Positions 18,602-27,527 of a stretch of DNA of 64,000 nucleotides are shown here, piece by piece (the stretch's first letter is position 1; each line of letters opens with the position of its first letter). The DNA is from Companilactobacillus mindensis DSM 14500. GTDB taxonomy: Bacteria > Bacillota > Bacilli > Lactobacillales > Lactobacillaceae. A model generated the notes under the pieces. That model was not told the origin of the DNA. It did no database searches and saw only the letters and a list, made by a program, of their open reading frames with translations. The position numbers were made by a program, and so were the translations under genes. The DNA lies in contig NZ_AZEZ01000092.1 in assembly GCF_001434275.1 (NCBI RefSeq), forward strand, positions 42,944 to 106,943, read 5' to 3'.

Positions 18602-19416
18602 TGAGTTTTGATTTATTAGCATTGAATCCAATAGCGTTTAATTTGTTTGGATTAGAGATCCACTGGTACGGTATTATTATTGCAATGGGTGCCTTAGTTG
18701 GGGTCGTTATGGCGATGCGTGAGGCCAAAAGAAGACACATGGATCCAGACAATATTTTGGATTTAGTTTTATACGGCGTGCCGATTGCCTTAGTTGGAGC
18801 GAGACTTTACTACGTGATCTTTGAATTACCATTCTATCTAGCTAATCCGGGTGAGATCATCAAGATCTGGCATGGTGGGATCGCTATTTATGGTGGGTTG
18901 ATTGCCGCTTTTGTCGTTTTGCTGGTCTTGTGTCACAAACGTAAGATTTCTCCTTGGTTGATGCTAGATATTGCTGCACCTTCAGTTCTGTTAGGTCAGA
19001 TCGTCGGTCGCTGGGGCAATTTTATGAACCAAGAGGCTTTTGGAGCTAAAACTAGTTTAGACTTCTTGCAGTCACTACATTTGCCACATTTTATCATCGA
19101 ACAGATGTACATCAACGGAGCTTATCGGCAACCAACATTCTTATATGAATCAGTTGGTAATTTGATCGGCTTGATTTTAATTTTAGTTTTACGTAATAAG
19201 ACCCATCTCTTTAAACGAGGCGAAGTATTCTTGACTTATCTGATCTGGTATCCAGCAGTCAGATTCTTTGTTGAAGGGATGCGGACGGATAGTTTGTACA
19301 TCATGCCTGGTATTAGAGTTTCACAAGTGTTATCGTTGGTCTTATTCGTCGTTGCGATTGGTTTGTTCATTTATCGTCGACGGAATTTAAAAGAACCTTG
19401 GTATAATGAATTGTGA
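18601..19416 (+). CDS. lgt: Phosphatidylglycerol-prolipoprotein diacylglyceryl transferase
   Basis: The 271-aa membrane enzyme adds diacylglycerol to the lipobox Cys of prolipoproteins such as PstS. It has seven hydrophobic segments, the [10 protein letters not shown] region near residue 20, the [10 protein letters not shown] motif near 100 and the Lgt signature [13 protein letters not shown] near 140. The start overlaps the hprK stop, the usual hprK-lgt arrangement in Firmicutes. Confidence 0.97.
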   Translation: MSFDLLALNPIAFNLFGLEIHWYGIIIAMGALVGVVMAMREAKRRHMDPDNILDLVLYGVPIALVGARLYYVIFELPFYLANPGEIIKIWHGGIAIYGGLIAAFVVLLVLCHKRKISPWLMLDIAAPSVLLGQIVGRWGNFMNQEAFGAKTSLDFLQSLHLPHFIIEQMYINGAYRQPTFLYESVGNLIGLILILVLRNKTHLFKRGEVFLTYLIWYPAVRFFVEGMRTDSLYIMPGIRVSQVLSLVLFVVAIGLFIYRRRNLKEPWYNEL

Positions 19417-19480
19417 GCAATTTAATTGCTAAGTTGAAAATAAATGGTAATATTTGTTGAGTAATAGGAGGTAATCGACG

Positions 19481-20422
19481 ATGAAAACATATGATGTAGT
19501 AGTTATTGGAGCGGGACCTGGTGGCTTAACCGCAGCTTTGTATGCTTCAAGAGCTAACTTATCAGTAATGATCCTTGATCGTGGTATCTATGGTGGACAA
19601 ATGAATAACACCGCCGCAATCGAGAATTATCCCGGATTTGATTCAATCTTGGGACCAGACTTGAGTGAGAAGATGTATAAATCATCAACTCAATTTGGAG
19701 CTGACTTTGGCTATGGTGCCGTTGAATCAGTGGAGGATAAGGGAAATGTTAAAATCATCCATACTGATGATGGCGACTACGAAACTAAAGCTTTGATCAT
19801 TGCGACTGGTTCACAATATAAGAAGATTGGCGTACCTGGTGAGGAAGAATTATCAGGCCGTGGGGTTTCTTACTGTGCTGTCTGTGATGGAGCATTCTTT
19901 AAAGGAATGGACGTTGCCGTTATTGGTGGTGGCGATTCTGCCGTTGAAGAAGGTATTTATTTAACACAATTAGCTAAATCGGTAACTATTATTCACCGTC
20001 GTGATCAACTACGTGCTCAAAAGATTTTACAAGATCGTGCTTTCAAGAATGACAAGATCAAGTTCGTCTGGAACGCTGATGTTAAAGAGATCATGAGTGA
20101 AGATGACAAAGTTGCGGGCGTTAAATATGTAGATAAGAAGACTGGCGAAGAACACGTTGTTCCTTCTAAAGGGGCCTTCATCTATGTTGGTATCAAACCA
20201 ATGACTGCTTCATTCAAGGGCTTAGGCGTACTTGATGAAGACGGTTGGATCGATACCAACGACCACATGGAAACTAAAGTTCCCGGAATCTTTGCGGTTG
20301 GTGATGTTAGAAAGAAAGACTTGCGTCAAATTGCTACAGCTGTTGGTGAGGGTGGTATTGCCGGTCAACAAGCATACAATTACATCCAAGAACTTTCTGA
20401 TGACAAAGTTGCTGCTAAATAA
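19481..20422 (+). CDS. trxB: Thioredoxin reductase
   Basis: The 313-aa flavoprotein has FAD motif GAGPGGLTAAL at the N terminus, redox-active Cys pair CAVC near residue 135, NADPH-binding GGGDSAVEE near 153 and a second FAD motif GIFAVGDVR near 270. It reduces thioredoxin with NADPH. The RBS TAGGAGG is strong. A terminator follows, so the gene forms its own unit or ends the hprK-lgt unit. Confidence 0.97.
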   Translation: MKTYDVVVIGAGPGGLTAALYASRANLSVMILDRGIYGGQMNNTAAIENYPGFDSILGPDLSEKMYKSSTQFGADFGYGAVESVEDKGNVKIIHTDDGDYETKALIIATGSQYKKIGVPGEEELSGRGVSYCAVCDGAFFKGMDVAVIGGGDSAVEEGIYLTQLAKSVTIIHRRDQLRAQKILQDRAFKNDKIKFVWNADVKEIMSEDDKVAGVKYVDKKTGEEHVVPSKGAFIYVGIKPMTASFKGLGVLDEDGWIDTNDHMETKVPGIFAVGDVRKKDLRQIATAVGEGGIAGQQAYNYIQELSDDKVAAK

Positions 20423-20447
20423 ACATAATTAATAAAATTTAACTTGA

Positions 20448-20492
20448 GGATTATGAAAGTGGGTAAATTATCCATTTTCATGGTCCTTTTTT
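20448..20492 (+). terminator. Terminator of trxB
   Basis: Long stem: GGA, then ATGAAAGTGGG pairing with ATCCATTTTCAT, then TCC, followed by six T; a few mismatched bases in the arms. Confidence 0.85.
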
Positions 20493-20560
20493 CATGTCTT
20501 AATTTAATAGTAATTGTTTAAATATTGAAAATTAAATTATCTAAAATTGATTCCACTTCG

Positions 20561-20580
20561 TACATGTTTAAACATATAAT
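20561..20580 (+). promoter_or_regulatory. Palindrome overlapping the -10 box of the small XRE gene
   Basis: ATGTTTAAACAT (20564-20575) is a perfect 12-bp palindrome, extended by one further matched dinucleotide after a mismatch. It shares its end with TATAAT (20575-20580). A repressor bound here would block RNA polymerase, so autoregulation by the XRE protein is a natural guess. Confidence 0.45.
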
Positions 20581-20607
20581 TAAATAAAAAGACAGGAAGT
20601 GATTTTT

Positions 20608-20862
20608 ATGCGTGAAGTAGTAGACAAAAACTTGAATAGATTAATGCACGAATCAGGTTTTAACATTGCCAAGAATTTGAAATTACTCAGAAGAGAAAAG
20701 AATGTAACTCAAAAAGAAGTTGCTCAAAATCTTAATATCGACGTCACAACTTTATCTCACTATGAAACAGGTATCAGAATGCCTGATATCGATACTTTGA
20801 TTGCTCTAGCAAGATACTATGATACGGATATCAACCGCATTATTAGTAGCGAATTCCACTAA
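20608..20862 (+). CDS. Small XRE-family DNA-binding protein
   Basis: The 84-aa protein is essentially one Cro/C1 helix-turn-helix domain (residues 22-78, with TQKEVAQNLNIDVTTLSHYETG) after a 20-aa lead. ATG at 20608 is preceded by AGGAAGTGA; GTG at 20599 is inside that site. The gene stands alone between trxB and pgm with a palindromic operator candidate at its promoter and another at the pgm promoter. Targets unknown. Confidence 0.85.
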   Translation: MREVVDKNLNRLMHESGFNIAKNLKLLRREKNVTQKEVAQNLNIDVTTLSHYETGIRMPDIDTLIALARYYDTDINRIISSEFH

Positions 20863-20950
20863 TTTGAAAATTTGAGCGCACAATTTTAAGTATATTTTAA
20901 AGATTTATTGTTAAAGTTGTGTAAATCAAATTTTAATAGTACTGAAGGAT

Positions 20951-20976
20951 TGATATAATGACTGTAAGTACTTACA
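20951..20976 (+). promoter_or_regulatory. Extended -10 promoter of pgm followed by a palindrome
   Basis: TGATATAAT (20951-20959) is an extended -10 box. A perfect 14-bp palindrome TGTAAGTACTTACA (20963-20976) begins four bases later, about at the transcription start. It could be an operator or a 5-prime hairpin. Confidence 0.5.
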
Positions 20977-20995
20977 AATTAGGAGGACAACGTTA

Positions 20996-22714
20996 ATGTC
21001 TTGGCAAGATAACATGCAACAATGGCTCGACTATAAAGATTTAGATCCAGATATGAAAGAACAACTGGACGAAATGAAACAGGATGATAAAGTAGCCGAA
21101 GAAGCATTTTATGAACCTATGGAGTTTGGTACAGCTGGTATGCGTGGGTTGATTGGACCTGGTATCAATCGGATGAATATATATACTGTTCGTCAAGCTA
21201 CTGAAGGTTTGGCTTCATTTATGGATACTTTGGACGACAAGGTCAAAGAGCAAGGTGTAGCGATAAGTTACGACTCACGTTACTATTCACAAGACTTTGC
21301 CTATGAATCAGCTAAAGTTCTAGGTGTTCACGGAATTCACAGTTATGTATTCGACAGTTTGAGACCAACGCCAGAATTATCTTTTGCTGTAAGAAGCCTG
21401 CACACGTATGCCGGAATCATGATTACAGCTAGTCATAATCCTAAACAATACAATGGTTTCAAAATCTATGGTCCCGATGGTGGACAAATGCCACCTAAGG
21501 AATCAGACAATATTACTAGCTTTGCTAGAAAGGCTAGCGACCTCTTCAGTATTAAAGTCATGTCAGTAATGAAGTTACGCGAACAAAAATTATTGACATT
21601 AATCGGTGAAGACGTCGATTTAGATTACATGAAAAATCTAGAGACAGTTATCGTTAATCCTAAGTTGATCCACGATATCGGCGATACGATGAAATTCGTT
21701 TATTCGCCATTACATGGTACCGGGAAGATGATTGCTCCAAGAATCTTCCAAAAATTAGGATTCAAGAATTTTGACATGGTAACTGAACAAGCCATCTTAG
21801 ATCCCGAATTTGCTACAACGCCTTTCCCTAACCCTGAATTTGCCCAAACCTTTGACCTTGCAATTAAGCGTGGTCAAAAGATCGGTGCCAACATCTTGAT
21901 TGCAACTGATCCTGATGCTGATAGATTAGGGGCTGCGGTTAGACAACCAGATGGCTCGTATAAATTAATGACTGGTAATCAAATTGCTTCAGTTCTTTTG
22001 AATTACTTGTTGCAAGCCAAAAAGAACTTGAATACTTTGCCAGCTAACGGTGCAGTCGTTAAGTCGATCGTTTCTTCTGAATTGGCTACGGCGATTGCTA
22101 ACAAATATGATATTAAGATGTTCGATGTTTTAACAGGATTCAAGTATATTGCTGAAAAGATCGAACAATTTGAAGAAACAGGTAGCAACGAATTCCTCTT
22201 CGGATTCGAAGAAAGTTATGGTTATCTTGTAAAGCCATTTGTTCGTGATAAGGATGCTATGCAATCGACCTTGTTGCTTGCTGAAGCCGCTGCTTATTAT
22301 GAATCAAAGAATAAAACTATTTACGATGCCTTAGAAGATCTTTATTCAGAATTTGGCTATTATCGTGAAAAGACTGTCTCAAAGACTTTTGCCGGAATCT
22401 CAGGTAAGGATAAGATGGCTAAGATCATGAAGACACTACGTACAGAAGGAATCGAACAGATCAATGGCGTTAAAGTCGTTGAAACAATCGATTATTTAAA
22501 CGATACTGATGTTACTGCGGACGGTACTAAAGAAACTGGCTTGCCAAAAGCTAACGTTTTGAAGTACGTCTTAGCTGATGACACTTGGGTCGCTGCTAGA
22601 CCTTCTGGTACAGAACCAAAGATGAAATTCTACATTGGTGTTAAGAGCGATACCGAAGCTGGTGCCGCTCAAAAATTAGCCGATTTCAGTAAAGAAGTCG
22701 AAGGCTGGGAATAA
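20996..22714 (+). CDS. pgm: Alpha-phosphoglucomutase/phosphomannomutase
   Basis: The 572-aa enzyme interconverts glucose-1-phosphate and glucose-6-phosphate, feeding UDP-glucose and wall polymers. It has the family's FGTAGMRGLIGPG near residue 42, the phosphoserine motif ITASHNP near 146, the metal-binding DPDADR near 305, GFEESYG near 405 and the phosphate-binding RPSGTEPK near 535. The RBS TTAGGAGG is strong. Length fits the PgcA-type family of Firmicutes. Monocistronic. Confidence 0.95.
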   Translation: MSWQDNMQQWLDYKDLDPDMKEQLDEMKQDDKVAEEAFYEPMEFGTAGMRGLIGPGINRMNIYTVRQATEGLASFMDTLDDKVKEQGVAISYDSRYYSQDFAYESAKVLGVHGIHSYVFDSLRPTPELSFAVRSLHTYAGIMITASHNPKQYNGFKIYGPDGGQMPPKESDNITSFARKASDLFSIKVMSVMKLREQKLLTLIGEDVDLDYMKNLETVIVNPKLIHDIGDTMKFVYSPLHGTGKMIAPRIFQKLGFKNFDMVTEQAILDPEFATTPFPNPEFAQTFDLAIKRGQKIGANILIATDPDADRLGAAVRQPDGSYKLMTGNQIASVLLNYLLQAKKNLNTLPANGAVVKSIVSSELATAIANKYDIKMFDVLTGFKYIAEKIEQFEETGSNEFLFGFEESYGYLVKPFVRDKDAMQSTLLLAEAAAYYESKNKTIYDALEDLYSEFGYYREKTVSKTFAGISGKDKMAKIMKTLRTEGIEQINGVKVVETIDYLNDTDVTADGTKETGLPKANVLKYVLADDTWVAARPSGTEPKMKFYIGVKSDTEAGAAQKLADFSKEVEGWE

Positions 22715-22727
22715 AAATTTAAAGACT

Positions 22728-22773
22728 AAAGGATAGAAACAAAAGTTCAAATTTGTTTCTATCCTTTTTTTGT
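22728..22773 (+). terminator. Terminator of pgm
   Basis: A 16-bp perfect stem (22728-22743 with 22752-22767) beginning AAAGGATAG, with a T-run after it. Confidence 0.93.
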
Positions 22774-22776
22774 ACG

Positions 22777-22805
22777 TTACAAGCCTTTCACAACTGCGAT
22801 ATAAT
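22777..22805 (+). promoter_or_regulatory. Promoter of the phosphodiesterase-UMF1 permease pair
   Basis: TTACAA, 17-bp spacer, TATAAT; the transcription start would lie about 25 bp before the TTG start codon. Confidence 0.6.
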
Positions 22806-22839
22806 ATTTTCATGTAGTTTGTGAAAAGGGGAGAACATA

Positions 22840-24132
22840 TTGTCTACAAATCAACATTTAGTTATTATTTCGCTTGATTCTTTAGGATTTAGAGATATCA
22901 ACGAGCATCGATCCGAATTGCCAACTTTAAATAAATTGGTCAATGGTGGAACTTGGGTCAAAGAAGTTAAGGGAATTTATCCGACTTTGACCTATCCATC
23001 GCATACCACGATTATTACGGGACAATATCCCAATGTTCACGGAATTGTGAATAATACCAAAATTCAAACGCAACGCCGGTCGCCAGATTGGTTCTGGTAT
23101 CAAAAAGATGTTAAAGTACCGACATTATATGATTTAGCACGTAAACAAAACTTGAAGACGGCAGCTTTTTTGTGGCCAGTCACAGCCGGAAGCAAAATCA
23201 ACTATAATTTGGCGGAGATTTTTCCTAACAGGATTTGGACTAATCAAGTTTTAGTATCCTTGAAAGCTAGTTCACCACTGTTTATTTTGGAAATGAACCA
23301 AAAGTACGGCAAATTACGCAATGGAATTCATCAACCACAGTTGGACGAATTTATTACCACTTGCGCAGTCGATACGATCAAGAATAAGAAGCCTAATTTA
23401 ACGTTGTTGCACTTAGTAGATATGGACAGTATGCGTCACCGTTATGGCGTACGTTCCGATGAGGCCATGGAGGCTTTGCATCGACTTGATAACCATGTGG
23501 CAAAAGTAATTGCGGCTACTAAAGCAGCAGGTACTTTTGAAGATACTAATTTTGTGATCTTAGGCGATCATTATCAGATCAACGTCGATAAGATGATCCA
23601 TCTGAATACTTTGTTTGCCAAACGTGGTTGGGTAACGCCTAGACCGGACCAGACATTCAAAAATGATTGGCGCGTGATGGCTAAGACTTGTGACGGCTGC
23701 ACGTACATTTATACGAGAAACTTTGATCAATTGGAACGTTTGCGAGATTTGTTGAGTGGAGTCGAAGGAATCGAACGCATCTATTCGCAACAAGAAGCTA
23801 TCGCCCGTGGTGCAGACCCCGAATGTACGCTGATGGTAGAAGCTAAGGCGGGGTATTATTTCACTGACGAAAGCGAACGTGCGCAAGTTGTTGAAAAGGT
23901 CATGCCGGAGATGATGGGGGATGCTGATCGCTATCAAGGCGTCCACGGTTACGCCCCTGATAAGCCAGGCTACAAAACTACGCTAATTTTCAATGGCCCA
24001 ATGGTCAAAGAGAATCAAACTATCGATCAAGCTAATTTAGTTGATGAGGCACCAACTTTCGCTAAATTATTAGGCTTAAAGTTCCCTGAACCATTGGCTG
24101 GAACTGTGCTCGAGGATGTATTTCGCGATTAG
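22840..24132 (+). CDS. Alkaline-phosphatase-superfamily phosphodiesterase (nucleotide pyrophosphatase type)
   Basis: The 430-aa protein has the fold of type I phosphodiesterase/nucleotide pyrophosphatases: metal-binding Asp in IISLDSLGF near residue 13, nucleophile Thr in YPSHTTIITGQYPNVHGI near 52, then Asp/His metal ligands in LVDMDSMRHRYG near 193, LGDHY near 245 and HGYAPD near 370. It has no signal peptide, so it seems cytoplasmic. The substrate cannot be read from sequence. Start is TTG at 22840 with AAGGGGAG upstream. Probably co-transcribed with the following permease (15 bp apart), hinting at a shared substrate. Confidence 0.85.
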   Translation: MSTNQHLVIISLDSLGFRDINEHRSELPTLNKLVNGGTWVKEVKGIYPTLTYPSHTTIITGQYPNVHGIVNNTKIQTQRRSPDWFWYQKDVKVPTLYDLARKQNLKTAAFLWPVTAGSKINYNLAEIFPNRIWTNQVLVSLKASSPLFILEMNQKYGKLRNGIHQPQLDEFITTCAVDTIKNKKPNLTLLHLVDMDSMRHRYGVRSDEAMEALHRLDNHVAKVIAATKAAGTFEDTNFVILGDHYQINVDKMIHLNTLFAKRGWVTPRPDQTFKNDWRVMAKTCDGCTYIYTRNFDQLERLRDLLSGVEGIERIYSQQEAIARGADPECTLMVEAKAGYYFTDESERAQVVEKVMPEMMGDADRYQGVHGYAPDKPGYKTTLIFNGPMVKENQTIDQANLVDEAPTFAKLLGLKFPEPLAGTVLEDVFRD

Positions 24133-24146
24133 AATAGAGGGAATTT

Positions 24147-25391
24147 ATGAGATTTAATAAAAAACAATGGAGTTGGATCTTTTACGATTGGGCCAACTCA
24201 GGCTATGGCATCATTGTTACCACAGCCGTTTTGCCAGTCTACTTCAAATCAGTAGCGCAAAACTCTGGGGTCACACAAGCTAATGCCACGGCTTTTTGGG
24301 GTTATGCCAATAGTTTTGGGACTTTAATAGTTTCAATTTTGGCGCCAGTATTGGGTGCTTTAGCGGATTATCCGCACCATAAGAAACGCTTGTTAAGTTT
24401 CTTTTCTTTTTTAGGTATCATTATGACGTTTGGATTAGCCATCGTGCCGTCAAATCAATGGCAACTGTTACTGGGCGTTTATATACTATCGATCATCGGC
24501 TATTCGGCGGGAAATTTATTTTATGACAGTTTTCTGACCGATGTGGCTGACAATGCGCAAATGGATGCTTTGTCGTCTAACGGCTATGCGTACGGATATT
24601 TAGGTGGCGTCATCGCTTTTATTTTGTTCTTAGTCTTACAGTTGACTAGTGGCTTTGGATTGTTGTCGAGCTATGGCGTGGCTCGTTGGAGTTTCTTGTT
24701 GGCAGCAATTTGGTGGATCATCTTCTTTATTCCACTTTTGAAAAATGTTAAACAAGTTTATTCGTTGCCAGAAAATCCTCACCCAGTCACGTCCAGTTTC
24801 AAGCGAGTTTGGGAAACTATTACGCACTTGCGCCAATATAAAGTGGCCGCTTGGTTTTTAGTAGCGTACTTCTTTTACATCGATGGGGTCGATACGATCT
24901 TTACGATGGCGACTTCGATCGGTATGGACATGGGAATTACTACTACGACTTTGATGCTAGTTTTATTAGTTGTTCAATTAGTAGCTTTTCCATTTTCCAT
25001 TTTGTACGGTTGGATTGCCAATCAAATTTCAACTCGCAAGGGTATTTTATTAGCCATCGTACTTTACTTTGGTATTTGTCTTTATGCTTTGAAACTACAC
25101 ACCACAACGGATTTCTGGATCTTAGCCGTATTGGTTGGAACTAGCCAAGGTGGAATTCAAGCCTTGAGTCGGTCTTACTTTGGTAAATTGATCCCTAAAA
25201 AATCTGGTAGTGAATTCTTCGGATTTTATAATATTTTAGGTAAATTTTCCGCTGTAATGGGTCCAGTCTTAGTAGGAATAGTGACACAAATGACTGGTAA
25301 ATCAACGATTGGGGCCGCATCATTGAGTATTTTGTTCTTGATTGGTTTGGTGATTTTCTTAATGTTGCCACGCTTAACAACTGATAAGTAA
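24147..25391 (+). CDS. UMF1/Atg22-type MFS permease
   Basis: The 414-aa protein has about twelve hydrophobic helices and the UMF1-family start WSWIFYDWANSGYG, with the MFS loop ADYPHHKKR after helix 2. Fungal Atg22 relatives export amino acids from the vacuole; substrates of the bacterial members are unknown. Located 15 bp after the phosphodiesterase gene. Confidence 0.88.
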   Translation: MRFNKKQWSWIFYDWANSGYGIIVTTAVLPVYFKSVAQNSGVTQANATAFWGYANSFGTLIVSILAPVLGALADYPHHKKRLLSFFSFLGIIMTFGLAIVPSNQWQLLLGVYILSIIGYSAGNLFYDSFLTDVADNAQMDALSSNGYAYGYLGGVIAFILFLVLQLTSGFGLLSSYGVARWSFLLAAIWWIIFFIPLLKNVKQVYSLPENPHPVTSSFKRVWETITHLRQYKVAAWFLVAYFFYIDGVDTIFTMATSIGMDMGITTTTLMLVLLVVQLVAFPFSILYGWIANQISTRKGILLAIVLYFGICLYALKLHTTTDFWILAVLVGTSQGGIQALSRSYFGKLIPKKSGSEFFGFYNILGKFSAVMGPVLVGIVTQMTGKSTIGAASLSILFLIGLVIFLMLPRLTTDK

Positions 25392-25454
25392 ATAGATGGC
25401 GAAAATATGTTCGCTATGTTATTATTGAAACAGCGAAATCAGACTAACAAAGAT

Positions 25455-25490
25455 TACATCTAATTCATGCAAGAGTTAGGTGTATTTTTT
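25455..25490 (+). terminator. Terminator after the UMF1 permease
   Basis: TACATCTAA pairs with TTAGGTGTA (one G-T pair) and is followed by TTTTTT, just before the uvrB ribosome binding site. Confidence 0.75.
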
Positions 25491-25515
25491 AGCTCATGAG
25501 GGGGTAAATGAGTCC

Positions 25516-27525
25516 GTGATAGATAGAGTAAATGATAATAAATTTGATCTAGTTTCAAAATATTCTCCTGCTGGAGATCAAGCCCAAGCCATCGATAAAA
25601 TAACTAAAGATTTTCAAGCTGGCGACAAGGAAGTCGTGCTCGAAGGGGCAACTGGTACTGGTAAAACATTCACCATGGCTAATGTCATCAAGAATCTCAA
25701 CAAACCAACGTTGATTATTTCTCACAATAAGACTTTAGCTGGTCAACTTTACGGTGAATTCAAAGAATTTTTCCCTAATAATGCCGTGGAGTATTTTGTC
25801 AGTTATTATGATTATTACCAACCAGAAGCCTATGTGCCTTCTAGTGATACTTATATCGAAAAAGATTCCAGTATCAATGATGAAATCGATAAATTGCGTC
25901 ACTCGGCAACCAGCTCACTTTTGGAGCGTAATGATGTGATCGTCGTAGCTTCAGTGTCATGTATCTTCGGTTTAGGTGATCCAAGAGAATACGCTGACAG
26001 TATAATTTCTTTGCGGGTCGGCCAAACGATTGCTCGTGACAAATTATTGGAAGAATTAGTCGACAATCAATTCGAAAGAAACGACATCGATTTCCAACGT
26101 GGTCGTTTTAGAGTTCGTGGGGATGTTGTGGATATTTTCCCAGCTTCACGTGACGACAATGCTATCCGAGTTGAATTTTTCGGTGATGAGATCGATCGAA
26201 TTATCGAAATGGATGCTTTGACTGGTGAGGTTAAGGGTGCGATGGACCACATTGGCATTTTCCCAGCCACTCACTTTATGATCAGCGATTCCAAGATGGA
26301 ACAAGCTTTGGACCGCATCAAAAATGAAATGGATGTGCAAATCGATAAATTTACTAAAGAAGGTAAGTTGCTAGAAGCACAACGAATCAAGCAACGGACC
26401 GAATACGATATTGAAATGATGCGTGAAATGGGCTACACCTCAGGTATCGAGAACTATTCACGTCACATGGAAGGAAGAGCTGAAGGGGAACCACCATTTA
26501 CCTTGCTTGATTTCTTCCCCAAAGATTTCAACATTATGATCGATGAATCTCACGTAACAATGCCACAGATTCGAGGTATGTATAATGGAGATCGTGCTAG
26601 AAAGCAGCAATTGGTCGATTATGGTTTTCGTTTACCTAGTGCATTGGACAACCGTCCTTTGAAGTTGGATGAGTTTGAAAAACACGTCAATCGGATCCTT
26701 TATGTTTCAGCTACGCCGGGTCCTTACGAAATGAACCGCACGGATCACTTGGCCGAACAGATCATCCGTCCTACTGGTTTATTGGATCCAAAGATCGAAG
26801 TCCGTCCAATTATGGGACAGATCGACGACTTAGTAGCTGAGATCAACGACCGAGTTGAAAAGCACGAGCGTGTCTTCGTAACGACTTTGACTAAGAAGAT
26901 GGCCGAAGATCTGACCGATTATTTCAAAGATTTAGGTATTAAGGTACGTTATTTGCACAGTGATATTAAAACTTTGGAAAGAACGAAGATCATTCGTGAC
27001 TTACGTTTGGGCAAATTCGACGTCTTGATCGGTATCAATTTGCTACGTGAAGGTATCGATGTGCCAGAAGTTTCACTGATTGCAATTTTGGATGCTGACA
27101 AGGAAGGCTTTTTGCGTTCAGAACGTTCACTCGTACAGATCATTGGACGTGCATCTCGGAATGAACATGGTAAAGTTATCATGTATGCCGACGAGATTAC
27201 TGATTCAATGCGGGGCGCAATAGATGCGACTGCACGTCGACGTAAGCTACAAGAAAAATTCAATGAGGAACACGGCGTGACACCAAAGACGATCGTTAAA
27301 CCGATTCGAGATGCCATTTCTATGTTCCAGAAGGTCGACAACACCTCATCTGAGACTGAAAAGATCGACGACGATATCGACTTTAAGGATATGAGCAAGA
27401 AAGAACGTGAAGAGTTACTTGCCAATCTGAATGAACAGATGGAATCAGCTGCTAAGAAGTTAGACTTCGAAGCTGCAGCCAATCTGCGTGATACGATTTT
27501 GGAATTAAAGGCGGAAATGAAATAA
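25516..27525 (+). CDS. uvrB: Excinuclease ABC subunit B
   Basis: The 669-aa helicase-like subunit verifies DNA damage in nucleotide excision repair. It has Walker [15 protein letters not shown] near residue 40, the beta-hairpin region [12 protein letters not shown] near 95, DESH motif near 338, helicase motif [11 protein letters not shown] near 540 and the C-terminal UVR domain that binds UvrC. I take GTG at 25516, with GAGGGGGT ten bases upstream; the frame is open to 25480 but this runs into the upstream terminator. uvrA follows two bases later. Confidence 0.96.
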   Translation: MIDRVNDNKFDLVSKYSPAGDQAQAIDKITKDFQAGDKEVVLEGATGTGKTFTMANVIKNLNKPTLIISHNKTLAGQLYGEFKEFFPNNAVEYFVSYYDYYQPEAYVPSSDTYIEKDSSINDEIDKLRHSATSSLLERNDVIVVASVSCIFGLGDPREYADSIISLRVGQTIARDKLLEELVDNQFERNDIDFQRGRFRVRGDVVDIFPASRDDNAIRVEFFGDEIDRIIEMDALTGEVKGAMDHIGIFPATHFMISDSKMEQALDRIKNEMDVQIDKFTKEGKLLEAQRIKQRTEYDIEMMREMGYTSGIENYSRHMEGRAEGEPPFTLLDFFPKDFNIMIDESHVTMPQIRGMYNGDRARKQQLVDYGFRLPSALDNRPLKLDEFEKHVNRILYVSATPGPYEMNRTDHLAEQIIRPTGLLDPKIEVRPIMGQIDDLVAEINDRVEKHERVFVTTLTKKMAEDLTDYFKDLGIKVRYLHSDIKTLERTKIIRDLRLGKFDVLIGINLLREGIDVPEVSLIAILDADKEGFLRSERSLVQIIGRASRNEHGKVIMYADEITDSMRGAIDATARRRKLQEKFNEEHGVTPKTIVKPIRDAISMFQKVDNTSSETEKIDDDIDFKDMSKKEREELLANLNEQMESAAKKLDFEAAANLRDTILELKAEMK

Positions 27526-27527
27526 AT

